A stretch of DNA of 64,000 nt. Origin: Furfurilactobacillus milii (GTDB taxonomy: Bacteria; Bacillota; Bacilli; Lactobacillales; Lactobacillaceae). Location of the stretch: contig NZ_JAIWJF010000004.1 of NCBI RefSeq assembly GCF_021654115.1, positions 62,001 through 126,000 of the forward strand. The letters are read 5' to 3'. Position numbers and translations under genes: made by a program. Below, piece after piece: positions 25,071 to 35,107 of this stretch. The first letter of the stretch is position 1. The number at the start of each line of letters is the position of its first letter. Below the pieces are notes generated by a model. That model was given only the letters and a program-made list of their open reading frames with translations, had not been told where the DNA came from and ran no database searches.

Positions 25071-26685
25071 ACAACCGTTTTTTCAAACAGGTCGAATTTT
25101 GAGCATTAACCTTCGCAGAGATTGGCTCAAATTGTTAATTTGGTTAATCGCATTAAGCGGTCTGTTTGCAAGTATCGCGGCCAAGTTCAACAACCTTTAC
25201 GGCAGTAAAACCGCCATTGAAAAGATTACCGCTACATTAAACACGCCTGCAATGATTTCGCTTTTCGGTCGATTACCCCATGGTCCGTACAGTTCTGCGG
25301 ATGTCTTTGCTGGCGAAATGACCGTCTTTATGGCTATTTTCGGGGTCATCATGAACTTTTCATTAGCCATTTCGCTAACACGCGGCGATGAGGACAGTGG
25401 TGTAACAGAACTTGTATCAGCGCGTTACGTCGGTCCTTACGCTACCATGATGGCTGCGATTAACGAATTAATGATTGCAAACGGACTTTTAGCGCTGCTT
25501 TACGCTGGTGGTCTGCAAGTTGCTGGTTTAAATGGTACAAACACAGGCGGTAATCTTGTCCTTGGTATTAGCCTAGGGCTTAACGGATTGATGTTTGGCT
25601 TGCTTGCTGTCGTTTGTGCTCAGCTAGCCGCCAGTAGTCGTGCTGCAACTAGCCTCGCCTACCTGCTTTTCGGCGTCATCTATCTGGCGCGCATGCTGAC
25701 CGATGTCTCGCATCCCCGCTACACATGGCTTTCTCCATTAGGATGGGTAGAAAAGTTGCAAACGTATCGCAGCAATAATTGGCTTCCGGCCATGTTAATG
25801 CTGATCACTATTGTCGTTTTAATGGTCCTCACAATCATGCTTCGCGCACGCCGTGATCTTAACGCCGGCATTTTGGCCACCCGACCTGGTCGGCGTCATG
25901 CCAGCCTCTTTCTCCGCGGGCCAGTTTCACTAGTGGGTCGGTTAGAGCGCAATACTATCCTAGCCTGGATAATTGGCCTCTTTATTTTTGGCGCAATGTA
26001 CGGTTCCGTTTTTAACACAGTGGCTGACATTCTAAAGTCAAATCCGATTACGCTAAAGCTACTGGCTGATCCGCACACAGCCGCGTTAGCCACCACACAG
26101 GTTTTAAAATCGTTTATCGCACTATTAATGATTATCTTTGCGGTTTGTGCAATCATTCCTGGTTTACAAATCATTTTTCGACTAGCAACAGATGAACAAC
26201 GTGGCATGCTTGAAATGTTACACGCCCGCCCTGTTTCCCGTTTCCGACTTAATGTGGTCCTCAGTATTTGGGGCATTGTTACCAGTGTGCTGGCACTGAC
26301 GGCAGCCGTCGGTGGCTTGGCTGTTGCGGCTAACATGGTTCTTGATCATCCACTAGCCAATAAATTGTTTATTCATGGCTTGTTAGCCAACATCTCGCCA
26401 CTACTCATTTTCTTAGGTGCCGGCGCGCTCCTGGTTGGTTGGCTTCCTAAACTACGCAGCCTCGTTTGGCTCTATCTTGGCGCAACCTTTGTGATGAACT
26501 ACTTCGGTCGCTTATTTGATCTACCTGAATGGGCAACCAAATTGTCTCCGTTTGGCTTCATTGGTCACGTGCCCGCTTCGTCGCTGAACTGGTCTGTATT
26601 CTGGTGGCAAACTGGGATAGCCGCGGCTTTATTTGTTGTCGGACTGATTGGATATCAGTTACGTGATCTGAATAGTGCCAACTAA
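25063..26685 (+). CDS. ABC-2 type exporter permease
   Basis: The 540-residue protein has about twelve hydrophobic segments in two similar halves, the first starting INLRRDWLKLLIWLIALSG and the second RLERNTILAWIIGLFIFGA, each with a following amphipathic stretch. This duplicated layout matches polyketide antibiotic exporter permeases. I chose the ATG at 25063 because GGAG lies 9 bases before it; the ATG at 25054 abuts that ribosome site. Translation is coupled to the ATPase gene by overlap. Confidence 0.88.
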   Translation: MPRQPFFQTGRILSINLRRDWLKLLIWLIALSGLFASIAAKFNNLYGSKTAIEKITATLNTPAMISLFGRLPHGPYSSADVFAGEMTVFMAIFGVIMNFSLAISLTRGDEDSGVTELVSARYVGPYATMMAAINELMIANGLLALLYAGGLQVAGLNGTNTGGNLVLGISLGLNGLMFGLLAVVCAQLAASSRAATSLAYLLFGVIYLARMLTDVSHPRYTWLSPLGWVEKLQTYRSNNWLPAMLMLITIVVLMVLTIMLRARRDLNAGILATRPGRRHASLFLRGPVSLVGRLERNTILAWIIGLFIFGAMYGSVFNTVADILKSNPITLKLLADPHTAALATTQVLKSFIALLMIIFAVCAIIPGLQIIFRLATDEQRGMLEMLHARPVSRFRLNVVLSIWGIVTSVLALTAAVGGLAVAANMVLDHPLANKLFIHGLLANISPLLIFLGAGALLVGWLPKLRSLVWLYLGATFVMNYFGRLFDLPEWATKLSPFGFIGHVPASSLNWSVFWWQTGIAAALFVVGLIGYQLRDLNSAN

Positions 26686-26740
26686 TTCTTAAATGTAAAA
26701 AGATAAAATCTGTAACTCATCTGAATGTCTGACGTTACGC

Positions 26741-26900
26741 CAATTGGAAACGCCGTTCCGTGGGGATCGGGTTCAACCCGCACAAACCACGGTTTTCTCC
26801 CTCGGTTCTGAGCCAAAGTTCGTCTCAGAACTCGTCCCACAACACTAAGCGGCCAAATTCACGCCGCCAAGTGTTGTCGACACGGACCTCTGTTTCCAAT
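26741..26900 (-). repeat. Structured intergenic repeat, subfamily A, copy 5
   Basis: Outer arms TTGGAAAC and GTTTCCAA pair, again different from other A copies. On the minus strand hairpin 1 is CAACACTTGGCGGC / GGCCGCTTAGTGTTG, hairpin 2 TTCTGAG/CTCAGAA, and junctions CCGTG, GGGACGAG, CGAGG and TTGAACCCGATCCCCACGG are kept with a few changes. It lies after the ABC exporter and may sit in its 3' UTR. Confidence 0.73.
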
Positions 26901-27064
26901 CAGCTCCACTCCCTATTACAGATAAAAAAACCGCTAACCACTTACATGGCATCATTGAACGTTAAATGACACTCTCAGAAATTGGCAACCGTAAGTGACA
27001 TTTGTATGGGTACTAAAACTTCAGTTCATTGTTACTAAAGCTTCAACTCTAAGTTGAACACAAA

Positions 27065-27111
27065 AACGCTTCATCCCGTCTTCACAACAAAATGACGGGA
27101 TGAAGCGTTTT
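27065..27111. terminator. Bidirectional terminator
   Basis: AACGCTTCATCCCGTC and GACGGGATGAAGCGTT are exact arms, flanked by A and T runs, between the exporter operon and the convergent alpha/beta hydrolase. Confidence 0.88.
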
Positions 27112-27161
27112 AAATTAGAACAATGTCCACATATCTATCGTTAATCAACACCTAGTCACAA

Positions 27162-28118
27162 TTATTCTTTGGGCAATCGATAGGTCAAATACTGATCGAG
27201 AAATTGTTTGACATGCTGTTGATAGGTCTCTGGATCAATCCAGAAACTTTCGGCGTGTGTCGCCTCTTTCACGACCCACTTTTCCTTTGGCCCCTGAGTC
27301 GCATTGTAATTAGCTGCCAGCATTTCAGCAGGAACGAAAATATCTTTTTCGCCATGAATGAAGAAAATTGGCCGGCGATTATGTTTGAGTTGCTCGGCCG
27401 ACGAAACTTGAGTCAAGCTAAACCCTTGTTTACGCCGATTAATCGCGTTCACCGCTGGCAAAAACGGGTATTTTGGTAAATGGAAATTCCGTTTGAGCAA
27501 GTACACCAACTCGTCGTCAATACTAGAATAACCACAATCCGCAATGATACAACGTACCTGTTCTGGGAGGGCTTCTCCGCTCATCATCTCAACTGTGGCA
27601 CCGCCCATCGACACACCAAACAAGACGATCCGCGTATCCCGACCAGTTTCTTTGATAATGCGCTGAATCCAATCCAAATAATCCAAGCGGTCCAGCCAGC
27701 CAAACGTAATGTAGCGACCTGATGACCGGCCATGAGCCCGATCATCTGGCAACAATACGTTATACCCTAACTCGTGAAACATTTTCGCATAGTTGGCCAT
27801 CGTCTCGCCGTTGCCTTTATAACCGTGTGAAATGATCACCGTGTCCGTCGTTTGCACATCGGCGGCTAAATAAGTAGCTGCCAACTTACGTGCAGCATCA
27901 TCTTCGTGCAAATGCCAAGCCTGCGTTGGCTGATTACGTAGCCAGTCAACATAGCCGTAGTAGGCATCTGCATACTTCTGCTTTTCCTTCGAAGTTTCAG
28001 GAACCTTGTTTACGCGGTTGAAAGCGTACCGATACAATTGTTCTGAAATGCCAGCAACACCTGTCGCAATCACAAACGGTGCTGCCAAACTGACCATCGT
28101 TCTCTTTTTCACTGTCAA
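27162..28118 (-). CDS. Membrane-anchored alpha/beta hydrolase
   Basis: The 318-residue protein begins with a basic segment and a hydrophobic helix (about 7-25) that probably anchors it. The hydrolase domain has SHGYKGN at 97-103, DDRAHGRSSG at 125-134, the nucleophile elbow GVSMGG at 168-173 (Ser170), the acid in HGEKDIFVP and the late His in ATHAESF. It resembles BAAT/YqkD-type serine hydrolases; the substrate is unknown. It lies 39 bp after an unknown membrane protein gene on the same strand. Confidence 0.88.
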   Translation of the reverse strand: MTVKKRTMVSLAAPFVIATGVAGISEQLYRYAFNRVNKVPETSKEKQKYADAYYGYVDWLRNQPTQAWHLHEDDAARKLAATYLAADVQTTDTVIISHGYKGNGETMANYAKMFHELGYNVLLPDDRAHGRSSGRYITFGWLDRLDYLDWIQRIIKETGRDTRIVLFGVSMGGATVEMMSGEALPEQVRCIIADCGYSSIDDELVYLLKRNFHLPKYPFLPAVNAINRRKQGFSLTQVSSAEQLKHNRRPIFFIHGEKDIFVPAEMLAANYNATQGPKEKWVVKEATHAESFWIDPETYQQHVKQFLDQYLTYRLPKE

Positions 28119-28157
28119 TCTCCAATCCCTGAGTGCGGCGCCATTGCCGTTTGAACA

Positions 28158-28865
28158 CTACTTTGACGAATGCTCGTGTCTGCCGAGCCAATAATAACTG
28201 ACTAATACTGCCAGTGCACAGGTGATCACGCTGCTAAGCCAACTCGCCAATACCTGATTCCAGGTGTTCCAATAGCCCGCGCTCACTAAACTAAATACTG
28301 ATATTAATCGCAATTGTTGCGACCAGTCAAACATTAACCGCCCAACGGCAATAAAAAAAGTTAACCCAAATGTCGCGGCTAGTGACCACCACATTGTCGC
28401 CGTACGACTAACTTTATGACTACCAATAACCACATAGATCACTTGGCCGCTCACTATTAGTGGAAACAGACTCAACTGCATTCGCCAATACTGTAGCCAA
28501 GGAAAGGCAACGGCATGTCCCAAAAATAGCGTTCCAGTAATTAGTAATGTCACTTGATTAACGACCAGCAATGCTATATCAATACAAAGCGTCAATAAAA
28601 AGACGTTTTGCCAGCGGTGTTTGCCCGTCACATTGCCATTTTCTTCTTTTGCCAAGCTAAGTAAAATGCCAGGCACAACCCATGATAAAAAGAACACAAA
28701 AACGCGTATTTGCGCTAATATTGGCACGACCGTTGCGAACTCAACACCACGTAATGACGCCAGCCAGCTCGTGAGACCAAGCGGCAATACGATGGCACAA
28801 GCGCATAGTAACCAAACTAAACGATTGCGTTTCAATTGCTTTATCATAGTAGTCACTGTTGACAC
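28158..28865 (-). CDS. Unknown membrane protein, about six helices
   Basis: The 235-residue protein is hydrophobic with about six membrane segments and a polar end (GRHEHSSK). I do not recognise a domain; the layout recalls ABC-2 permease-like proteins, but no ATPase partner is near. The GTG at 28865 is preferred because GGAGG lies 6 bases before it, while the ATG six codons later lacks a site. It is probably co-transcribed with the downstream hydrolase, 39 bp away. Confidence 0.72.
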   Translation of the reverse strand: MSTVTTMIKQLKRNRLVWLLCACAIVLPLGLTSWLASLRGVEFATVVPILAQIRVFVFFLSWVVPGILLSLAKEENGNVTGKHRWQNVFLLTLCIDIALLVVNQVTLLITGTLFLGHAVAFPWLQYWRMQLSLFPLIVSGQVIYVVIGSHKVSRTATMWWSLAATFGLTFFIAVGRLMFDWSQQLRLISVFSLVSAGYWNTWNQVLASWLSSVITCALAVLVSYYWLGRHEHSSK

Positions 28866-29101
28866 AATCCGCCTCCAGCCCTTTTACTAACATTTTCTCA
28901 GTAAATGGCGTATAATTTTTTGTTGGACTTTCATCATTTTGAATGATTGTTTCAATCTATTTTAGCGCTAACGTGCCTGACTGTGCCAACTTCGCAATTG
29001 TTGAGGGAGTCACCGCTGTCGTTAGTGTCGTTTATCTATTTCATTGTTAAAACGATTTTTATGACTGTTTACATAAATGTTGTTCACAAGGAGGCTTTTT
29101 C

Positions 29102-30571
29102 GTGTCAAATTCATCATCCGAATTTAAAGTGGTTGATGCCAATGGCAAACCCTATAACCGTTTGCTTCTCATCATCACAATGCTCATCGGGACGTTTAGC
29201 ACATTTATCGTGCAAACGACCCTTACCACCGCCTTTCCAACCCTTATGCGGACGTTCAATATCGACGCCGACTCCGTTCAGTGGTTGACTACCGGATTCA
29301 TGTTAGCGATGGGCATTACCATTCCTATTTCTGCATTTCTTCTGCAACGCTATAGTTCCAAGGCACTCTACTTAACCGCGATGGCCATTTTCTTTGTTGG
29401 TACCTTTATTTGTATGATTGCGCCAACGTTTGGCGTGCTCCTAGCTGGTCGTTTGATCGAAGCCGTTGCTGTCGGAATCACAGCGCCAACATTTCAAACA
29501 ACGATGCTGACAATCTTTCCACCGGAACGTCGTGGATCGGCCATGGGCCTAGCCGGAATTGTTATTGGATTAGCGCCCGCCATCGGACCTACCTTGTCTG
29601 GGTGGTTATTGCTGAATTACTCTTGGCGAGCATTGTTCGTTGTCATCTTGCCATTTCCAGTCATTGTCTTCACCCTTGCTATTTTCACCATGCGCAAGAT
29701 TTTTCCAACCAAGAAAACCAGTGCAGATTGGGTTTCAGTCGCACTGTCCACAATCGGTTTTGGGAGCATGCTTTACGCATTCAGTAGCGTGGGGGCTAGC
29801 TCATGGACAGCGCCAAAAGTTTACATCACACTGATTGTCGGGATTATTTTCGTCGGCTTATTCATTTGGCGGTCACTGACAATTGAAAATCCGCTACTGC
29901 AATTGCGGGTGTTCAAATCACCAATTTATACCCTTTCCGTCATTGAAGTGGCCGTTGTTAACATGGCCATGATGGGCGCCGAAATGGTGGTGCCGCTCTA
30001 TATTCAAACAGTTCGTGGTGAATCAGCCTTTCACTCTGGATTGATTCTGTTGCCCGGAGCGTTAATGATGGGGATCATGAGTCCCATTACCGGTCGCATC
30101 TTCGACCGCATTGGCGCACGACGTTTGGCCATCACCGGGATGTTCTTACTGACAATTGGAACAGCGTTCTTCGTCACATTGACGGAAACAACACCGATTA
30201 TCTTCGTTACCATCCTGTACACCATCCGGATGTTTGGAATCTCAATGGTCATGATGCCAGTGACGACAACTGGGATGAATGCTTTACCATTAAGCCTCAT
30301 GAGTCACGGAACATCTGTTAACAACACTGGGCGTCAGGTTTTCTCTTCAATGGGAACGGCCATCCTCATTTCCGTGTTAACAAACGTGACCAACTCAAAC
30401 ATGCCAGCTAAGTCGTTGCTGCACAGCACGCCCCTCACTTATGGAACACATGCTTTATCCGCAACACTAGCGGGGTATCATGCGGCCTTCCTTACCGCAA
30501 CGATCTTTGCATTAATCGGCCTCGTACTAGCCTTCCGCATTAAGCCAGGTAACTTAAGGAGGCGTGGATAA
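29102..30571 (+). CDS. MFS multidrug exporter, DHA2 (EmrB/QacA) family
   Basis: The 489-residue protein has the 14-helix DHA2 layout. Motifs include VQWLTTGFMLAMG in helix 2, RLIEAVAVG in helix 4 and the antiporter motif region GLAPAIGPTLSGWLL in helix 5. It probably exports lipophilic drugs by proton antiport. The start is GTG, with AAGGAGG 7 bases upstream. Its stop overlaps the start of the next gene by one base (TAATG), so the two are translationally coupled. Confidence 0.92.
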   Translation: MSNSSSEFKVVDANGKPYNRLLLIITMLIGTFSTFIVQTTLTTAFPTLMRTFNIDADSVQWLTTGFMLAMGITIPISAFLLQRYSSKALYLTAMAIFFVGTFICMIAPTFGVLLAGRLIEAVAVGITAPTFQTTMLTIFPPERRGSAMGLAGIVIGLAPAIGPTLSGWLLLNYSWRALFVVILPFPVIVFTLAIFTMRKIFPTKKTSADWVSVALSTIGFGSMLYAFSSVGASSWTAPKVYITLIVGIIFVGLFIWRSLTIENPLLQLRVFKSPIYTLSVIEVAVVNMAMMGAEMVVPLYIQTVRGESAFHSGLILLPGALMMGIMSPITGRIFDRIGARRLAITGMFLLTIGTAFFVTLTETTPIIFVTILYTIRMFGISMVMMPVTTTGMNALPLSLMSHGTSVNNTGRQVFSSMGTAILISVLTNVTNSNMPAKSLLHSTPLTYGTHALSATLAGYHAAFLTATIFALIGLVLAFRIKPGNLRRRG

Positions 30572-31263
30572 TGGTCATTATCGCATTAATTATTGCAACG
30601 CTTGGGTTATTTTGGGCCGTTGTTCTTCTCAATGGTCATCAATTACGCCGCTGGCTAATTGGCGGTTTTCTAATTTTATTCTTGGGCATGATTGGTTTAC
30701 TGATTGCAAACGACAATTTTCAGTACGGCATGGTAAAGACACATCAACGAACGACATCAACGTTGGTCTCTAGTATTCCGAATCAACCAGCTAGTGTGCC
30801 TAATGTCCTTCTTTATCAACCATTAGGCAATGGGACAGAAAAGGTTTATCTGTACCGGACCAACACGTCGCAAACCAAACCGCAAGCAGTACCAACTAAG
30901 CATGTCAGCTCTAAACTAAAAACAACGACGAGCGATCAGGCAACTCTAACCGTAACCACCACTCGTTGGCAATATCGTAACGATTGGCAACATGCGCTGT
31001 TTGCCTTTTCTGGCGAGCAAAACCGTGTTTCCCATCGTGATTACACATTCCGTTTGCCACAAACTTGGTTAAGCCTCAGCACCACCGAGGCCAAGCAACT
31101 TGCCAAGATTATGAAAGCCCCTGCCCAACAACAAGCGATTAAGGAAAAGGTTACTGAACAGGTAGCTCAGGCCGTTAAACAAGATCCTAAAATGTCTGCT
31201 TCACAACGTTCTGCGTTGATTCAGAAGACCGCAATCGCCGTAATTAAAGCACAGTTAAAATAA
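30571..31263 (+). CDS. DUF4811-like membrane protein
   Basis: The 230-residue protein has two N-terminal helices (about 2-20 and 27-46) and a large outer domain with long Thr-rich strands and a Gln/Lys/Ala-rich helical end. In lactobacilli such proteins sit just after DHA2 exporters, as here, and are usually named DUF4811. AAGGAGG in the end of the exporter gene serves as ribosome site. Its role with the exporter is not established. A strong terminator follows. Confidence 0.75.
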   Translation: MVIIALIIATLGLFWAVVLLNGHQLRRWLIGGFLILFLGMIGLLIANDNFQYGMVKTHQRTTSTLVSSIPNQPASVPNVLLYQPLGNGTEKVYLYRTNTSQTKPQAVPTKHVSSKLKTTTSDQATLTVTTTRWQYRNDWQHALFAFSGEQNRVSHRDYTFRLPQTWLSLSTTEAKQLAKIMKAPAQQQAIKEKVTEQVAQAVKQDPKMSASQRSALIQKTAIAVIKAQLK

Positions 31264-31271
31264 AAGTCATT

Positions 31272-31342
31272 AAAAAGAGTGGCGACTTAGCCTAACTAAC
31301 GAATTGATAAACCGTTAGTTACGTTAAGTTGCCACTCTTTTC
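31272..31342. terminator. Terminator of the MFS operon
   Basis: A long two-part hairpin has outer arms AAAAGAGTGGCGACTTA and TAAGTTGCCACTCTTTT and inner arms AACTAACG and CGTTAGTT. T and A runs at the ends allow use in both directions. Confidence 0.88.
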
Positions 31343-31385
31343 TTATTCTTGCTGGAGTCTCTGCGATAAGTCCAGCTGGAAACGA

Positions 31386-31775
31386 CTACAACGTTCCCAC
31401 AGCCGCTAGTTCCACCAAGTTTTGATCCGGGTCACGAACATACAACGACGTCATCGTCCCCCTTGCACCGTGGCGAACCACAGGACCAGTTTCGATAATT
31501 AAATGTTGCTGCTCTGCCCATGTGACTAAAGCGTTCGGTGTCTTATCCGTCATGAGACAAAAGTCACTGCTACCAAACGTTGGCTGTGCAGCTACCGGTA
31601 AATGAGGGCGCGCTTTTATCTGGAGATTGATTTTCTGATGTGTAGACAGTCGAATCGCTGTCCGACCATCTTCAAATTGTTCAATGGTCAATCCTAACCG
31701 ATCCCGATAAAATTTCACGCTTCGATTAACATCGGCAACCGTAAGGACAAAATGATCAATTTCAAATGCACTCAT
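31386..31775 (-). CDS. VOC/glyoxalase-family protein at the end of the polyphosphate cluster
   Basis: The 129-residue protein has two VOC modules: IDHFVLTVADVNRSVKFY at the start and SLYVRDPDQNLVELA at the end, with His and Glu as likely metal ligands. It resembles the small 'virulence protein'-type VOC group. Its start overlaps the ppx stop by 4 bp (ATGA), so it is coupled to the polyphosphate genes, though no link to polyphosphate is known for the family. Confidence 0.87.
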   Translation of the reverse strand: MSAFEIDHFVLTVADVNRSVKFYRDRLGLTIEQFEDGRTAIRLSTHQKINLQIKARPHLPVAAQPTFGSSDFCLMTDKTPNALVTWAEQQHLIIETGPVVRHGARGTMTSLYVRDPDQNLVELAAVGTL

Positions 31776-32788
31776 TTTTTGTCAGCTTTCTTACGGCTAC
31801 CGGCATTCTTTTTAGTGTTGGAAATATTATCTTTTTTGTTGCCAATTTTCCCTTTAGCCCGCAGCTGATCAAGATGTTCATACAGAATACCTTCACGAAC
31901 ACCATTCTCTGAGAAAATAACACGGCCGGCATCCAAGAATCTCATAATTGTGACAATCGGCGTAATCCCTGCAGCAATAATATCTGCGCGATCCTTTGAG
32001 AGACCAGGAATAGCCTTTCGCTCCGCCAAGTTATGTTCAATAATTTCCGCATAAACATTGTCAACTTCAGAAACACTCATGCGAAAACCGTGAATATCCT
32101 CAAAGTCAGCCACATTTTTTTGTTTTCGCCGAATCTTTGCCAAGGTTCGGTTTGAACCGCCTAAGGCGACGAGCGGTAAATTCTGCCCCCGTTGCAGCCA
32201 CCACAGTCCATTGAACAATCGCTGAACAGCGGTTGACAGTCTAAATAAGTCAACTGCAGCAAGCTGATCCAAGCCGTGCTTTAAAAAGGTTTCCGACAAG
32301 TTGACTGATCCAAATGGCAAACTCACTAAATTTTGTTCCCGTCCATTTTGAACCAAAACTAATTCACAAGAAGCACCACCGGTATCCATAATGACGCAGT
32401 TAGTCACGGGTAACGTGTTGATCACTCCTAGGTAGTCGTAATGCGCTTCTTCCGTACCGGAGATCACTTCAATGTTTAAGCCATGAACCTCTGAACGTAC
32501 CCGATCCAAAAACGCCTTTTGATTGGACGCATTGCGGACTGCCGCCGTTGCCACAGCCTTTAGCGTTAGATTGGGGAGTTGTGAATATTCTTCATAAAAG
32601 CCCTTCAGTGCTTCAATGGTTCGATCCATGGGGGCTTGTTGTAATGCTCCAGACTGTCCCATGTCTTCTGACAAACGGACAAACTGTTTGCTCATTTGGC
32701 TACGTTTAAAGCTACCATCGTCGTTGATTTCCGTAACTGTCATCCGACACGAATTAGAGCCTAAATCAATGACCGCAAAATTTTCCAC
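31772..32788 (-). CDS. ppx: Exopolyphosphatase, Ppx/GppA family
   Basis: The protein (338 residues) has the ASKHA phosphatase pattern: FAVIDLGSNSCRMTV at the N-terminus and VIMDTGGASCELV in the middle, which bind phosphate. It releases phosphate from polyphosphate ends or hydrolyses pppGpp. The start is GTG at 32788, 6 bases after AAGGAGG; an ATG-less upstream extension would run through that site. It lies 42 bp after ppk1 and has a Lys-rich tail (KKNAGSRKKADKK). Confidence 0.92.
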   Translation of the reverse strand: MENFAVIDLGSNSCRMTVTEINDDGSFKRSQMSKQFVRLSEDMGQSGALQQAPMDRTIEALKGFYEEYSQLPNLTLKAVATAAVRNASNQKAFLDRVRSEVHGLNIEVISGTEEAHYDYLGVINTLPVTNCVIMDTGGASCELVLVQNGREQNLVSLPFGSVNLSETFLKHGLDQLAAVDLFRLSTAVQRLFNGLWWLQRGQNLPLVALGGSNRTLAKIRRKQKNVADFEDIHGFRMSVSEVDNVYAEIIEHNLAERKAIPGLSKDRADIIAAGITPIVTIMRFLDAGRVIFSENGVREGILYEHLDQLRAKGKIGNKKDNISNTKKNAGSRKKADKK

Positions 32789-32830
32789 AATTGCCCTCCT
32801 TATCAAACTCGCTCAACATTTAATCTCAAG

Positions 32831-35005
32831 TTACTCGTCATCGGAATCATCGTCATTAGCGTCATCAGTAGCCGTTTCATCCAAAGGCCGCATCAGCGGT
32901 ATGAATGGTGTCTGTGGTTGACTAGTTGCTAGCTTAGCATCTGCCTGAGACTTGCGAGCTGCCTCTTTGATCAAGCTATCCTGAACATCTAATGGTGCCA
33001 AACCACGCCGATCCACCTTTTGCCATGTACCATCTGCATATAACACCCGCGTTTTGACATTATCATGCCACATTTGATCATAAATGTGGCCTACCCGTTC
33101 TTTAATATCATCTTGAAGGATGGGAAAGAGTAATTCTACCCGACGGCTAATATTACGTGTCATCAGATCCGCTGATGATAAGTACAATTGATGCTCGCCA
33201 TTCGCATAAAAGTCATAGATACGGCTGTGTTCCAGCAAGCGGCCAACGATAGAATGAACGGTAATGTTATCAGATACACCAGGCACACCGACCTTCAAAC
33301 ATACGATACCGCGGACAATCAGGCTTATTTTAACGCCAGCGGCTGATGCTTCATATAATTTTTCAATCATGCCCTTATCGGACAATGAATTCATCTTCAT
33401 CTTGATGGCCGCCGGTAAACCAGCCTTAGCGTTGGCAATCTCATCATCAATGCGATCGTACAAAAAACCACGTAACGTTGTCGGCGCAATAGCCACCCGT
33501 TCAAAGTGATCAGGTTCACTAAACCCGGACAACATGTTAAAAATGTTTGAAGCGTCAATGCCCATCAGTGGATCTGCTGTAAACAGACCCATGTCAGTAT
33601 ACAAGTGCGCCGTCACATCATTATAGTTCCCCGTTGCCATGTGCATGTATCGCTTGATGCCGTCGGGTTCTTGGCGAACGACTAACAGTAACTTACAGTG
33701 CGTCTTTAAACCGACGAGCCCATAAATAACATGACAGCCCTCACGTTCAAGCATTTGTGCCCACTTCACGTTATTTTCTTCATCGAAACGTGCTTTTAAT
33801 TCCACAAGCACGGTAACTTGTTTCCCATTGCGTGCAGCCTGTGCTAAGTACTTAATGATTGGTGATTGTGAAGAAACCCGGTACAGCGTCATTTTAATGG
33901 CTAACGTGTCAGGGTCTGTCGCCGCCTCATGCACAAACTTCACGACTGGATCGAAACTATCATACGGATGCTGAACGAAAATATCGCGCTTTTTTATTTC
34001 GTCAAACAGGTTATCCTGTCGCAACGCTGGTTGAATATAACCGGTAAACGACGGATACATCAATTCGCTGTGTCCTTTCACCTGCTTAACCAGCTTGCTC
34101 AAGAAGCGCAAATCGATGGGACCCTTAATGTCATAAACGTCCTTTTCTCGTGCCTGCAAATCGTGAATCAGTTGTTTTTTCAACTGTTTGGACATATCAG
34201 CTTCGATTTCCAAACGCATAACTTGTGTATGATCACGGACAGCTAGTTCATGTTCAACTTCTTTTAGCAAGTCGCTGGCATCTTCTTCAGTCACGTCAAA
34301 ATCCATATCGCGAATCACACGGTACGCGCGCGCCTCTTTCACTTTAAAGCCAGAAAATAGTTCACCTAAAAAGTGTTTGATGACTTCTTCTAACAAGATA
34401 AACTCGTTCGTGCCAGGCAAACTAACCACTCTGTTAAATGTATCTGGTACCTGAATCGTGGCAAAACGGTGTTCCTTTTTGCCACTTTCTTCATCCTTGG
34501 TATTCTTAACCAACCGCAAAGCAATGTTTAATGTATTGTTACTGATAAACGGAAATGGTCGGGAAACATCCACTGCCATTGGCGTCAGCACTGGATACAA
34601 CACTTCACGGAAATACTGCGTTAGAAAACTGACCTGAGCAGAATTCAATTCGTCATACTGACGCAAATGAATGCCGATTGTTTCCATCTGGGGCACGATT
34701 GAACGATTTAACGTACTATATTGTTTCTCAACCAATTGATGAACCTTTTCGCTGATTGCTTCCAGCTGTTCACTAGGTTGCATCCCCGACACATCTGGCT
34801 TGGTGTAATTAACATCTTCCATCTTACGCAGTGAGGCCACACGAACCATGAAAAATTCATCTAAGTTACTTTGCGTAATCCCAATAAACCGTGCTCGTTC
34901 CAGCAAAGGATTATTTTTGTCACGCGCTTCTTCCAATACTCGGTCGTCGAAATCAACCCAACTGAGCTCCCGGTTGACATATAAACTTGGATCTGAAAAA
35001 TCCAT
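32831..35005 (-). CDS. ppk: Polyphosphate kinase 1
   Basis: The 724-residue protein has the four-domain PPK1 layout. The N-terminal part opens YVNRELSWVDFD; LKTHCKLLLV carries the autophosphorylated His, and the second HKD-like half has HSRIYDFY and LYLSSADLMTRN. It reversibly adds the ATP gamma-phosphate to polyphosphate. AGGAGGG precedes the ATG. The C-terminus ends in an acidic run (DDANDDDSDDE). It lies between two Ppx/GppA genes in a minus-strand cluster. Confidence 0.96.
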   Translation of the reverse strand: MDFSDPSLYVNRELSWVDFDDRVLEEARDKNNPLLERARFIGITQSNLDEFFMVRVASLRKMEDVNYTKPDVSGMQPSEQLEAISEKVHQLVEKQYSTLNRSIVPQMETIGIHLRQYDELNSAQVSFLTQYFREVLYPVLTPMAVDVSRPFPFISNNTLNIALRLVKNTKDEESGKKEHRFATIQVPDTFNRVVSLPGTNEFILLEEVIKHFLGELFSGFKVKEARAYRVIRDMDFDVTEEDASDLLKEVEHELAVRDHTQVMRLEIEADMSKQLKKQLIHDLQAREKDVYDIKGPIDLRFLSKLVKQVKGHSELMYPSFTGYIQPALRQDNLFDEIKKRDIFVQHPYDSFDPVVKFVHEAATDPDTLAIKMTLYRVSSQSPIIKYLAQAARNGKQVTVLVELKARFDEENNVKWAQMLEREGCHVIYGLVGLKTHCKLLLVVRQEPDGIKRYMHMATGNYNDVTAHLYTDMGLFTADPLMGIDASNIFNMLSGFSEPDHFERVAIAPTTLRGFLYDRIDDEIANAKAGLPAAIKMKMNSLSDKGMIEKLYEASAAGVKISLIVRGIVCLKVGVPGVSDNITVHSIVGRLLEHSRIYDFYANGEHQLYLSSADLMTRNISRRVELLFPILQDDIKERVGHIYDQMWHDNVKTRVLYADGTWQKVDRRGLAPLDVQDSLIKEAARKSQADAKLATSQPQTPFIPLMRPLDETATDDANDDDSDDE

Positions 35006-35107
35006 CCTTATCCCTCCTGTCGGTTCAACTCTCCTATTATTGATTCACACCGAATACGTGTCATTTTGCCACTGTCGCTTAGCAGTTCTTTAAAAATCGA
35101 TACACCA

